Shown here piece after piece: positions 28,338-37,823 of a stretch of DNA of 64,000 nucleotides (positions within the stretch are counted from its first letter, which is position 1; every line of letters begins with the position of its first letter). Below the pieces are notes generated by a model. The model made no database searches. It worked only from the letters and a program-made list of their open reading frames with translations, and was not told the DNA's origin. A program made the translations under genes and the position numbers. Source of the stretch: Bacteroidota bacterium (GTDB lineage: Bacteria > Bacteroidota > Bacteroidia > B-17B0 > Aurantibacillaceae); the NCBI GenBank assembly GCA_016708845.1, contig JADJFB010000015.1, positions 1 to 64,000 on the forward strand. The letters run 5' to 3'.

Positions 28338-28370
28338 AAATCCCTCTAATCAAACAAATTAGAGGGATTT
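28338..28370 (-). terminator. Hairpin between the M43 protease gene and the acidic protein gene
   Basis: AAATCCCTCTAAT pairs perfectly with ATTAGAGGGATTT (13 bp, 7-nt loop); the minus-strand side ends in a T-rich stretch. The core CCCTCT/AGAGGG is shared with the hairpin at 27913-27934. Confidence 0.75.
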
Positions 28371-28411
28371 ATTTCAACGTTTTTGCGTAATAATGTTAAT
28401 AAAATATACTA

Positions 28412-29738
28412 TTACTTCGCAATCGTTATCTTTTTGATAGCATTTACTTCGCTATTGTATACCTTTACAACATACATCCCATTAGCTAATTCACTCAAAT
28501 TAACAGTGTTTTGAAAGTCGAGGTGTTTTAAAGCCTTAACTAATTGACCATTGGAGTTATAAATTTCACAGTTTAAATTTTGAGGTGTAAATTTAGTGAC
28601 ATTGATATGTAAAACGTCGTTGGCAGGATTAGGATACACAAATATGTAATCATTAAAATTTGTATACAGTTCTTTTACAGCAACCGTAATATTATTACAA
28701 CCCGCTGGCGATGTTTTAATGGCAACACGAGCAGGATCAGTATTTAAAAACGAATACATACGTGCTTTTTGTCCTTTACTAAACATTGTCATACAAGCAT
28801 CTGCTGAGTAATCCATATAATTTTCTACCATATCTGGTGGGTCAATTGCTCCCCAAAATGGAGATTCTGCAGAACAAGAATTGATGGTTACGTTACAATC
28901 AGATTCAGATTTTGCTGCTTGATTTGGAGTATCATCTACAAAATCAGTACTATCGCATTGGCCAGTAGCTTGACTATCATCATCCGCCCAAATATGGCGC
29001 ATACCTAAAAAAGTGTCCTACTTCGTGAACTGTAGTGCGACCTAAGTTGTCTGGCGCTGCTGCAGTACCATATCCAAAATATTCACTTTGAATAACCACG
29101 CCGTCTAAAGCTGGGCTTTCTCCTGGAAAAGTAGCATAGCCTAAAACAAATGTAAACCCAAAAAAGCTCATATCACATACCCAAAGGTTTAAGTATTGGT
29201 CGTTTGGCCATGGGTCGTCGCCATCGGTAGCTGAGCTTTTAACATTGTCAAACCCACTTAATGGATCAAATGCCGCAGAGGAAGGGGCTGATTTTCGAAT
29301 AATACCTGTTGTTGGATTACCCTGAGGATCAAAAGCAGCTAAGCAAAATTGTAATTCGGTATCAGCTCCTAAAGTGTCAAAAATTGCTCTCGTTTGAGAG
29401 TAGTTTGGATTGGTTAAGCTAAAACATTGGTTTAATATCTGTATTTGACGAACAATTTTAGAATCTGGAATATTTTGAACCGCATTTTTATATACCACAT
29501 GCACAACCACCGGAATCATTATAACCGAATTGGTTTTTTGACTCGCCTTAATTTTATTAAGTGGGTTTGCTAACCAGTTTTTAGCTGCAATTTCGGCATT
29601 AATAAAATTTGCTTTTGCAATTGGGTTTTGAGAATGAGCTTCATAAACTGGCATTGTTGCACATTTGTTATTTGTTTGTGCTACACTTAAACCAAAAGTA
29701 AAAAGACCAAGACCTAAAGTAAGTAGTTGTTTTTTCAT
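28412..29738 (-). CDS. M43 cytophagalysin-type zinc metalloprotease, type IX secreted (one frameshift)
   Basis: A secreted protease of about 442 residues. A signal peptide (MKKQLLTLGLGLFTFGLSVAQ) is followed by the pappalysin-like catalytic domain. The zinc motif HExxHxxGxxH is restored as HEVGHFLGMRH once one T is removed from a run of six near 29010; unrepaired, the frame ends just after HEVGHF. The Met-turn is in VENYMDYSADACMTMFSKGQ. The C-terminal 75 residues are a type A sorting domain (FVYPNPANDVLHINV ... GMYVVKVYNSEVNAIKKITI). The frameshift sits in a T homopolymer, so sequence error is likely. Confidence 0.85.
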
Positions 29739-29826
29739 TTACAGTATTTTTTTGATTACTGTAAATATATAAAATGTAATTAAAGAAAATAATGAAAACT
29801 GATTTTTGAAATCAAAGGAGATAAAA

Positions 29827-30321
29827 TTACTGAACCGTAATAACTGGTGAAGTTACTACATTGCTTTTGTTTCCAGCTTCGTCAAATAAATAAAAAACAT
29901 ATTTCAAATTTTTCACTTTTTTAATATGTCTAAATCTTTGTAATCTTACGTTTATTTCTCCACTAATAGGTTTCCCTTTATAAGAATCAATTGGTGCTTT
30001 GATAATATAACTGTTTCTTCAAGTATCATCATTACCAGTAACAGGATCGTAAATGGTGTAAGCTCTATACTGCAAGGTAATGGTATCTAAATAATAATAG
30101 GTGTACCATAAATTTCTGGTTGAATCGTTTCCGCTTACACCAATATCACCATCACCATCTGTAAAATTTATTTTCAAATCAGCTGAGTCGCCAACGAAAG
30201 GAATAAAATCAGCATATTCAATTTCAGGGGTAGTAGGATAGGTTGTTTTTTTTACGCAGGCATACGTAATAAAACCTATTACAGAAAAGATGAATAAATA
30301 TTTAAAAAAAGATACCTTCAT
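29827..30321 (-). CDS. Lipoprotein interrupted by an in-frame TGA
   Basis: A small lipoprotein with the signal MKVSFFKYLFIFSVIGFITYAC and an acidic beta-rich body (LKINFTDGDGDIGVSGNDS). Reading stops at TGA 30019-30021 after 100 codons, but the same frame stays open for another 63 codons to TAA 29827-29829 (IKAPIDSYKGKPISGEINVR, then VFYLFDEAGNKSNVV), which completes a plausible domain. Unlike the other breaks in this window this is a substitution-type stop, not a frameshift. It may be a sequence error, a recent nonsense mutation or readthrough. Function unknown; DGDGDIG motifs are frequent in Bacteroidota lipoproteins. Confidence 0.55.
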
Positions 30322-30364
30322 GAATAATTCAGCATAAATTTACGCAAAAATTAATAAAGTCTAA

Positions 30365-31368
30365 TTGTCGATATTAAAAGATATTCAAAATAAAGTGTTT
30401 AAATTAAATTTTAATTCAAGCGACGATGATTTTAATTTGGTGGCATTGGATGTTTTTAATTATCAAGTTCAACATAATTCAATATACAAGGCCTACGTTT
30501 CTGGTTTGAAAATTAATCCAGAAACTATTGAACATTATACCCAAATCCCCTTTTTACCCATCGAGTTTTTTAAAACAAAGAAGTGATTTGTGATGGAATA
30601 CAGGATAATGCCGTTTGTTTTTCGAGTAGTGGCACAACAGGGCAAATAACCTCTAAGCATTATGTAAATGATATTTCTATTTACGAAAGCTCTTTTCATC
30701 AAGGTTTTGAGTTGTTTTATGGTAACCCATCCGATTACTGTATTTTGGCTCTCTTACCAAATTATTTAGAGCGCACAGGTTCTTCATTAGTTTACATGTT
30801 TAATAAATTAATTCAAGAATCCCAACAGCCACAAAGCGGTTTTTATTTACATAATCTTCAAGACTTAAAAAAAACGATTGAAGAGTTAAAACAAACCAAG
30901 CAGAAAACGATTTTGTTAGGAGTTACCTATGCCTTATTAGATTTAGCAGAAATGGGAGTAGAGTTAACCAATGATTTTATTGTAATGGAAACTGGAGGGA
31001 TGAAAGGCAGGAGGAAGGAGTTGTTAAAAGAAGAGTTACATCAAATCTTAAAACAATTGCTTAAAGTAGATGTCATTCATAGCGAGTATGGAATGACTGA
31101 ATTATTATCTCAAGCGTATTCAAAACAAGACGGCGTATTTCAATGCTCGCCTTGGATGAAAGTTTTGATAAGAGATATGAATGATCCATTTACTTATGTA
31201 AAAGAAAGAAAGAGTGGAGGAGTAAATGTTATTGATTTAGCAAACCTAAATTCCTGTGCCTTTATAGAAACAAAAGATTTAGGAAGGTTAAATCAAGACT
31301 CTCATTTTGAGATACTTGGAAGATTTGATAATAGTGATTTAAGAGGTTGTAACTTAATGATTCAGTAA
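30365..31368 (+). CDS. LuxE/PaaK-like acyl-activating protein (one frameshift)
   Basis: A protein of about 334 residues of the LuxE acyl-protein synthetase family, part of the ANL adenylate-forming superfamily. The AMP-binding core is visible as CFSSSGTTGQITSKHY, the middle has HSEYGMTELLSQAYS, and the C-terminal part has IETKDLGRL. LuxE activates fatty acids as acyl-AMP and holds them as a thioester; in Bacteroidota the partner is unknown. The start is a TTG at 30365. The frame breaks near 30577-30582, where AAGAAG needs one more A to give KTKKVICDGI. The stop overlaps the start of the next gene by 1 nt, indicating translational coupling. Confidence 0.75.
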
Positions 31369-31708
31369 TGGCAAAAACACAGTCTGATTTTTTTGATCAG
31401 GTATTTCAAGTGGTTCGTTTAATACCAAAAGGGAGGGTAACTAGCTATGGAGCAATCGCTAATTATTTAGGTGCCAAATCCTCATCACGAGTTGTAGGTT
31501 ATGCTATGAATGCATCGCACTCTCAAAAAGAATTTGTTCCAGCTCATCGTGTACTGAATAGAAACGGACAACTAACTGGAAAACATCATTTTAGCACGCC
31601 ACATTTAATGCAGGAGTTACTTGAAAAGAAAAAATAGAGGTAAAAAATGATACGGTCGTAAATCTTAAAAAACACTATTGGGACCCAGCAATTGAACTAG
31701 CATTGTAA
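31368..31708 (+). CDS. Alkyltransferase-like protein, MGMT fold without active-site Cys (one frameshift)
   Basis: An ATL-type DNA-binding protein of about 113 residues. The MGMT fold is recognisable (LIPKGRVTSYGAIANYLG, SSRVVGYAMNAS), but the alkyl-acceptor motif PCHR is replaced by PAHR, followed by NRNGQLTGKHHF. ATL proteins bind O6-alkylguanine and flag it for nucleotide excision repair rather than removing the alkyl group. The frame stops at 31637, but the family-typical tail (IEVKNDTVVNL ... HYWDPAIELAL) continues in the next frame to TAA 31706-31708; one more A in the run at 31628-31633 joins them. It overlaps the LuxE-like gene by 1 nt. Confidence 0.82.
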
Positions 31709-31767
31709 GACAATATTTTGCTACTTACTACGTTTCATAAAATTGATTAAACAACCACAAAAAACAA

Positions 31768-31775
31768 TATATTTG
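31768..31775 (+). promoter_or_regulatory. -7 element very close to the flippase start
   Basis: TATATTTG ends only 11 nt before the flippase ATG, predicting a leader of a few nucleotides. A weak ATTG lies about 22 nt upstream. Marks the start of the exopolysaccharide transcription unit. Confidence 0.5.
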
Positions 31776-31786
31776 CCGTCCGTTTT

Positions 31787-33229
31787 ATGCAGCAGAAGAA
31801 GTTTGTCAAAAATATTGCTTTTTTAATTGTTCTTAATTTATTAATTAAGCCATTTTGGCCTTTAGGAATTGAGCCTGCTGTTCAAAATGCTGTTGGTAAT
31901 GCTTCTTATGGCGAATATGCCATTTTATTTAACTTTTCGTTTTTACTAAATATTATTCTTGATTTTGGGGTAACTCAATTCAATAATAAAAATATAGCTC
32001 AAAACAATCACTTATTAACTAAGCACTTTAGTAGTTTATTTTCTTTAAAACTGGCACTAGGTGTTGTTTATTTTGTGGTTACTCTTCTTTTAGGTTGGAT
32101 AATGGGTTATGATTTTAGGTATATGAAATTGTTAACCATATTAGCAGTTAACCAATTTTTAATAAGCATGATTTTGTATTTGCGTTCTAGTCTTTTAGGA
32201 TTGCATTTATTTAAAACAGACAGTTTTGTATCGGTAGCCGATAGGGTTATAATGATATTTTTATGTTTAGGTTTATTGTTGAGGTGGTTTGGTATCGAAA
32301 TCGACATTATGACGTTTGTTTATACTCAAACCATTGGGTATCTCTTAACAGCAGTTATAGCATTTGCAACTGTTTACTATAAAACCGACCATTTTACTCT
32401 AAAATGGAACTGGCCATTTAGCTTAATGATTTTAAAGCAAAGTTTTCCATTTGCTATTTTGGTGCTATTAATGACTTTTTATAACCGATTAGATAGCGTT
32501 ATGTTGGGTTATTTATTGCCAGCTGGCGTAGGTGCTGAACAAGCAGGTATATATGCTAAAGCATTTCGATTATTGGAAGCAGGTAATATGATTGCTTATT
32601 TGTTTTCTATACAACTCATTCCTGTATTTAGCAGAATGATTAAGCATAAAGAAAATGTAGAGCAATTAGTTAAGCTGTCTTTTATTTTATTAGTGACTCC
32701 AGCACTAGTAGTATCGGTAGGATGTTTCTTTTATTCAAGCGAATTGTCGGCCATTATCAATCATGGAGTAATGGATTCGGCAGCTGAGTTTAGTATATTA
32801 ATGTTGTGTTTTACGGCAGTATCCACTACTTATATTTTTGGAACGTTATTAACGGCAAATGGAAACTTAAAGCAGTTAAATACGATGGCTATTATTGGTA
32901 TTTGCATTAATTTAGTGCTAAACTTTATTTTAATACCTCATTACAAGGCTTACGGAAGTGCCATTTCTAGTTTAATTACTCAGTTTTTTACAGCGGGTAT
33001 TCAAATTTATTTTGCCTACAAAATATTTAAGTTTAAAGTTAATGTACGATTGATTTTATCTGTTATCGTATTTATAATTGGTATTGTTGTATTTAATATG
33101 TTGTCGCGTTCATTTACGCAAAACTGGATGATTAATTTTGCAATTATGGTTGTTTTCTGCGGTATGTGGGCATTTATATCTGGCTTAGTAAGTGTTAAAT
33201 CAATCTTTAGATTTGTGAAGTACAAATAA
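31787..33229 (+). CDS. Polysaccharide flippase (Wzx/MOP family)
   Basis: A 480-residue polytopic membrane protein with about 12-14 hydrophobic segments, of the MOP exporter superfamily that flips lipid-linked oligosaccharides across the inner membrane. Typical features are the N-terminal basic patch before the first helix, a short cytoplasmic loop with FNNKNIAQNN, the YNRLDSVMLGYLLP motif in the middle and the IPHYKAYGSAISSLITQ motif near the C-terminus. First gene of an exopolysaccharide block with two chain-length determinants and a ligase. Confidence 0.85.
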   Translation: MQQKKFVKNIAFLIVLNLLIKPFWPLGIEPAVQNAVGNASYGEYAILFNFSFLLNIILDFGVTQFNNKNIAQNNHLLTKHFSSLFSLKLALGVVYFVVTLLLGWIMGYDFRYMKLLTILAVNQFLISMILYLRSSLLGLHLFKTDSFVSVADRVIMIFLCLGLLLRWFGIEIDIMTFVYTQTIGYLLTAVIAFATVYYKTDHFTLKWNWPFSLMILKQSFPFAILVLLMTFYNRLDSVMLGYLLPAGVGAEQAGIYAKAFRLLEAGNMIAYLFSIQLIPVFSRMIKHKENVEQLVKLSFILLVTPALVVSVGCFFYSSELSAIINHGVMDSAAEFSILMLCFTAVSTTYIFGTLLTANGNLKQLNTMAIIGICINLVLNFILIPHYKAYGSAISSLITQFFTAGIQIYFAYKIFKFKVNVRLILSVIVFIIGIVVFNMLSRSFTQNWMINFAIMVVFCGMWAFISGLVSVKSIFRFVKYK

Positions 33230-33317
33230 GCGTTTTACAGTATCTATTTATTAGCTTAACAATTTCAAATACTTACCTAAATCCTCAAAAAAAAAGCTGT
33301 TTTTTATTTGAAAATAG

Positions 33318-33325
33318 TATATTTG
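33318..33325 (+). promoter_or_regulatory. Candidate -7 element before the first chain-length determinant
   Basis: TATATTTG, exact match to TAnnTTTG, 73 nt before the start codon; no clear TTTG at the right distance. Confidence 0.4.
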
Positions 33326-33398
33326 GCGGATGAAACGACAAATAATAATTTAAAAACAAAGTCATTTCATAAAGCAATTAAGAACTACAACATCCAGC

Positions 33399-34440
33399 AT
33401 GAATCAATCGGATTTAAATAACGAGTCAGTAAAGCTTTTAGCTAAAATATATACTTGGAGGAAGAAGTTGATTATTGTATCAGTTATTGCTGCTATTCTT
33501 TCTACTGCTATTGCTTTTTTAATGTCACCACAATATAAGGCAACGGTTATTGTGTTTCCATCTCGTACGTTTTCAGTATCAAAATTATTAATCGAACAAA
33601 ACCAAGGTGCTCAAGAAGATTACATGGATTTGGGAGATGAAGATGATGCAGAGAAATTATTACAGATTTTAAATTCTACAGAAATTAGAACACGCATTGC
33701 CGACCAATACGATTTATGGTCAAATTGGGATATTAAAAAAGGAACCGTTCACTCGCAACATTATTTAAAAATGAAGTGGGAAGATATGGTAAGTTTTAAA
33801 CGTACCAATTTTGTTTCGATTAAAGTTGAGGTTTATGATTATGTTGCTGAGCGTTCTGCTAAAATTGCTAACTCCATTGTAGCTTATGCAGATACTGTAA
33901 AGTTTAAAATGACTAGACAAGTTGCACAACAAGCTTTAGAAATTACAAAAGATGAATATTATGCAACCATTCATCGTATTAATGAACTAGAGGACAGTCT
34001 ACAAGCTATTAAAGAATTAGGAGTAATTGATTATACAGCCGAAATAAAAGCCTATTCAAAAAGTATGGCTAAGGCTTTAGAAAGTGGCAATCAATCGGGA
34101 CAAAAAAACTTACAAGAGGAAACTAGACTTACTTAAAAAGTACGGGGTTGCTTATGATGATGTATATGGTAATTTAAAGAAATACAGATTAAAATACCCA
34201 ATCATTAAAAATAAATACGATGAGGCTATCGTTAATTATAACAATGCTATGCCATCTAAATTTATTGTTGATAAAGCTATTGCTGATGAGAAAAAAGCAA
34301 AACCATACAGAGGATTAGTTATTTTATTATCTACATCTTCAGCATTTTTATTAGCATTAATGTACCTGTTATTTGCGGAAAAATTTACTGAGCTAAAAAA
34401 AAAAATAAATCACCATTTAAATTCACAAAACCCCGAATAA
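33399..34440 (+). CDS. Wzz/GNVR-type chain-length determinant protein 1 (one frameshift)
   Basis: A polysaccharide co-polymerase of about 346 residues. One membrane helix near the N-terminus (KKLIIVSVIAAILSTAIAFLM), a large periplasmic region rich in charged helices and a second helix near the C-terminus (GLVILLSTSSAFLLALMYLLF) give the Wzz layout. It sets sugar chain length in Wzx/Wzy pathways. The frame breaks at a run of seven A near 34102-34108; removing one gives GQKTYKRKLDLLKKYG. There is no kinase domain. The stop overlaps the next start. Confidence 0.8.
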
Positions 34441-35372
34441 TGGAAAATTTTAAAACTGAAGATATCTTAAAAGGGTTGTTACCTCACTGGAAAAAGCTAA
34501 CAATTGTAGCTCTAGTAGCTATTGTTGTTGGAATTTTTATTTCTTCTCCTATGGTTATTAAGCCATTATATAAGTCCTACTCCGTAGTATACCCAGTAAA
34601 TTTAAGTCCTAGTTCAGAAGAAAGCGCTACCGAACAATTATTGCAATGGTTTAATAGCGAGGAAGTTAAAAAGGCAGTATGTGATAAATTTGATTTATAT
34701 AAACATTATGATTTGGATACTCTAGACCCACGTCATCAAACTTGGTTTAATTTGAAATTTAAAGAACGAGTTTCAATAAATGCCACTTTATATGAATCAG
34801 TTGAAATATCTGTAAAAGATCAAGATCCTTACATGGCTAAAAAAATTACTCAAGGGATTATTGATGCTACCAACGAATTAATCATGTCTGTTAGAAAACA
34901 ACGTTTAGCTGAGTATATTGTCAATAATCAAAATGAGCTTAAAATTTCAACACAAAAAGTTGACTCTTTAAAATTCATGATTAACAACATTAGACGAGAA
35001 TACAACATTGTTGATTTTCAATATCAGTCAAAATACATTTCAAAAGAACTAGCTAAAAGCCCAAACTTGTCCGAGTCAAATGCTAAAACAGCCGAAGGTT
35101 TAAAAGTTCATAGAACAGAATTAGAAAGACTAAGAGATGTGATTAGTAGTCATATTGGTACATACAACGAGTTGAATCAAAACGTTGCTAAATACCATTT
35201 AGATTATGCTAATAAAATTAGCTTTACGAATGTTGTTTCTAAACCAACATTACCAGATAGCAAATGTTATCCTATTCGTTCCTTAGTGGTTGCTATTATC
35301 ACTTTATCCTCTTTATTAATAGCTTGTATTGTTCTTGTATATTTAAACATTAAGAATCAAAAGGTTGATTAA
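34440..35372 (+). CDS. Wzz-type chain-length determinant protein 2
   Basis: A 310-residue paralogue of the preceding protein with the same layout: helix 1 (LTIVALVAIVVGIFISSPMVI), a periplasmic helical region and helix 2 (SLVVAIITLSSLLIACIVLVYL). The N-terminal periplasmic part (EESATEQLLQWFNSEEVKKAV) parallels the DDAEKLLQILNSTEIRTRIA stretch of its neighbour, so the pair likely arose by duplication. No cytoplasmic ATPase or tyrosine kinase domain follows. It starts 1 nt inside the stop of the first protein and its end overlaps the ligase start. Confidence 0.8.
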   Translation: MENFKTEDILKGLLPHWKKLTIVALVAIVVGIFISSPMVIKPLYKSYSVVYPVNLSPSSEESATEQLLQWFNSEEVKKAVCDKFDLYKHYDLDTLDPRHQTWFNLKFKERVSINATLYESVEISVKDQDPYMAKKITQGIIDATNELIMSVRKQRLAEYIVNNQNELKISTQKVDSLKFMINNIRREYNIVDFQYQSKYISKELAKSPNLSESNAKTAEGLKVHRTELERLRDVISSHIGTYNELNQNVAKYHLDYANKISFTNVVSKPTLPDSKCYPIRSLVVAIITLSSLLIACIVLVYLNIKNQKVD

Positions 35373-36819
35373 GCTAAAAAATACTTATGTATTTTATTTT
35401 GTAATCATTAGCTATATTTTAATTAATGCTTATGTATTGCTATTTGCAAAAGATATGTTCTATCTTTTCAATTTACTGCCATTTGCAATTCTTATTGTTT
35501 TACTAGCCATTTTTGATATCGAAAAAATCATGTATGTCATGGTTTTTTCCACACCGCTTGCCATTAGTTTAAAAGAATTAGGTTACGACCAAGGACTTAA
35601 CCTAAGTTTACCTGCTGAGCCTTTAATGATTGGTATTACCTTGATTTATTTTTTAAATGAACTAAGTTCCGGTATTACTGATAAGCGTATTTTAAAACAT
35701 CCTATTACCATTATCATTTTTGTTCAAATGGCGTGGATTTTAATCACGACAGTAACCAGCGAATTACCTGTTATTTCTATAAAATTCCTTTTAGCACGAA
35801 CTTGGTTTTTGACCTCATGTTATTTTATATGTACTCAGTTATTTAAAAGAAAGAGAGCTATTATTAATCATTTATTATTTTATTCGGTAGCATTAGCTAT
35901 TGTAGCTATTGTTACTACCTACAAACATGCGGCTTACGCTTTTGATGAAAAGATTGCCGATTGGATTGTGTCACCTTTTTATAATGACCATACAGCTTAT
36001 GGAGCAGCTTTAGCCATGTATATTCCAGTGATGTTTGGTTTAATGTTTATGAAAAATATTTCAAAAACTATGAAAATAGTTTGCCTTGGATTAGTCACAA
36101 TCTTCTTAATATCCATTATTGTTTCTTTTGCTAGAGCAGGGTGGTTAAGTTTAACCGTATCGTTAGCGGTATTAGTAACCTTACTTTTAAAAATTAAATT
36201 CAGAACCATCTTAATTACAATTGTGGTTTCTGTGGTTTTATTCATGTCCTTTCAAACCGAAATTTTGATGATATTGGGTAGAAATAATACCGATTCTGAT
36301 GGAGATTTTGCTGCCAATATCGAATCTATGTCAAACATTTCTACTGATGCCTCAAACTTAGAGCGTTTAAATAGATGGAGTTGTGCCTTGCAAATGTTTC
36401 AAGAAAAACCTGTGTTAGGTTTTGGACCAGGTACCTATCAGTTCTTATATGCGCCATACCAAAAAAGTAGTTTAAAAACCATTATCTCTACAAACTTTGG
36501 TGATAAGGGAAATGCGCATAGCGAGTACCTTGGTCCTTTATGTGAACAAGGATTAATAGGTGCTATTATTGTTATTATTTTAGTATTTGCGGTGATGTTT
36601 TTAGGTTACCGCTTAGTGTACACCGTTAAAGACAAATCCGTAAAAATATTAACCATTACCATTTTAATGGGAATGAGTACCTATTTTGTGCATGGCTTCT
36701 TAAACAACTTCTTAGATACCGATAAAGCATCCGTTCCTTTTTGGGGATTCCTAGCGATGTTGGTGTGTATTGATTTGTATTTTAAAGACGAAGAACCTAG
36801 TAACGATAAGTTAATTTAG
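35365..36819 (+). CDS. O-antigen ligase/polymerase family membrane protein
   Basis: A 484-residue polytopic membrane protein of the Wzy_C/WaaL family. About 11-12 hydrophobic segments are visible. The large periplasmic loop carries the family motif ALQMFQEKPVLGFGPGTYQF followed by GNAHSEYLGPLCEQGLIGA, with the conserved His. It either polymerises repeat units or ligates them to a carrier. The start is a TTG inside the end of the upstream gene (8-nt overlap). Last gene of the block; no glycosyltransferase is encoded in it. Confidence 0.83.
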   Translation: MIKLKNTYVFYFVIISYILINAYVLLFAKDMFYLFNLLPFAILIVLLAIFDIEKIMYVMVFSTPLAISLKELGYDQGLNLSLPAEPLMIGITLIYFLNELSSGITDKRILKHPITIIIFVQMAWILITTVTSELPVISIKFLLARTWFLTSCYFICTQLFKRKRAIINHLLFYSVALAIVAIVTTYKHAAYAFDEKIADWIVSPFYNDHTAYGAALAMYIPVMFGLMFMKNISKTMKIVCLGLVTIFLISIIVSFARAGWLSLTVSLAVLVTLLLKIKFRTILITIVVSVVLFMSFQTEILMILGRNNTDSDGDFAANIESMSNISTDASNLERLNRWSCALQMFQEKPVLGFGPGTYQFLYAPYQKSSLKTIISTNFGDKGNAHSEYLGPLCEQGLIGAIIVIILVFAVMFLGYRLVYTVKDKSVKILTITILMGMSTYFVHGFLNNFLDTDKASVPFWGFLAMLVCIDLYFKDEEPSNDKLI

Positions 36820-36836
36820 TGCTGAGATTTCAAATG

Positions 36837-36876
36837 AAAAAATCCCATTTACATTATTGTAAATGGGATTTTTTTT
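36837..36876. terminator. Bidirectional terminator between ligase and accD
   Basis: AAAAAATCCCATTTAC and GTAAATGGGATTTTTT form a perfect 16-bp stem with a 6-nt loop and T runs on both strands. Confidence 0.9.
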
Positions 36877-36890
36877 ATTTTCTATAGTTA

Positions 36891-37736
36891 TTAATTTTTA
36901 AACATTTGCAACAGCGTTGCTAGTTTAGCTTTCAATTCAGTTCTAGGAATAATTTTATCTAAAAATCCATGTTCTAATACAAACTCTGCTGTTTGAAATC
37001 CTTTTGGTAAATCTTTACCAATAGTCTCTTTTACAACACGTGGTCCAGCAAAACCAATTAAGGCTCCTGGCTCCGAAATATTTAAATCTCCTAACATTGC
37101 ATAACTAGCGGTAACACCACCTGTAGTAGGATCGGTACATAAAGAGATGTAAGGAATACCTGCCTTATCCATCAAGGATAATTTTGCTGAGGTTTTTGCC
37201 ATTTGCATTAACGAAAAGGCTGCTTCCATCATACGAGCTCCGCCTGATTTAGAGATGATTAATAGAGGCGTTTTTGTTTTTAAACAAAAATCAATAGAGC
37301 GAGATATTTTTTCTCCTACCACACTTCCCATTGAACCACCAATAAAACCAAAATCCATACAACAAACTACTAAGTCGTTGCCATTTACTTTGCCGTAACC
37401 GCTTCTTAAAGCATCATTTAAGCCCGATTTTTTGATGGTATCAACTAATCGATCAGCGTATTTTTTAGTATCAGTAAATTCTAAAGGATCGCCGCTTACT
37501 AAATTTTCGTGTAGCTCGGTAAATTGATTTTCATCAAAAATAATTTCGAAATACTCAGCACTATTTATTCTTTCATGGTAACCACAATCAATACAAACAT
37601 GTTGATGTCCTTTATGATCTTGCGCTGTATGTATTTTTTTACATGACGGACACTTGTACCATAATCCTTCGGGAGTCTCTCTCTTCTCGGTAGTAGTAGT
37701 GGTAATACCTTCTTTTAATCTTTTAAACCAACCCAT
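36891..37736 (-). CDS. accD: Acetyl-CoA carboxylase carboxyltransferase subunit beta
   Basis: A 281-residue AccD. The N-terminal zinc ribbon has four Cys (about 29, 32, 48 and 51), and the carboxyltransferase core shows GFIGGSMGSVVGEKI, SGGARMMEAAFSLMQM and the PTTGGVTASYAML oxyanion segment. With AccA it transfers CO2 from biotin to acetyl-CoA to make malonyl-CoA for fatty acid synthesis. AccA is not in the window. A hairpin-forming spacer separates it from the aldolase gene upstream. Confidence 0.95.
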   Translation of the reverse strand: MGWFKRLKEGITTTTTEKRETPEGLWYKCPSCKKIHTAQDHKGHQHVCIDCGYHERINSAEYFEIIFDENQFTELHENLVSGDPLEFTDTKKYADRLVDTIKKSGLNDALRSGYGKVNGNDLVVCCMDFGFIGGSMGSVVGEKISRSIDFCLKTKTPLLIISKSGGARMMEAAFSLMQMAKTSAKLSLMDKAGIPYISLCTDPTTGGVTASYAMLGDLNISEPGALIGFAGPRVVKETIGKDLPKGFQTAEFVLEHGFLDKIIPRTELKAKLATLLQMFKN

Positions 37737-37740
37737 TTCT

Positions 37741-37823
37741 TTTTAATTAAGAATTTAGAATGAAGAATTAAGAAGTTAAATGCGTATTTCATTCTGCATT
37801 TTTAATTCTTAATTCTAAATTTT
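37741..37823. repeat. AT-rich intergenic inverted repeat between aldolase and accD
   Basis: The left arm AATTTAGAATGAAGAATTAA and the right arm TTAATTCTTAATTCTAAATT are near-complementary, forming a long imperfect hairpin. Short AATTC/GAATT units are repeated in both arms. It fills the spacer between two co-oriented genes. Confidence 0.6.

Noticed and set aside
30365..31368. Bioluminescence (lux) operon
   Set aside because: Only a LuxE-like protein is present; no luciferase or acyl reductase genes are adjacent.
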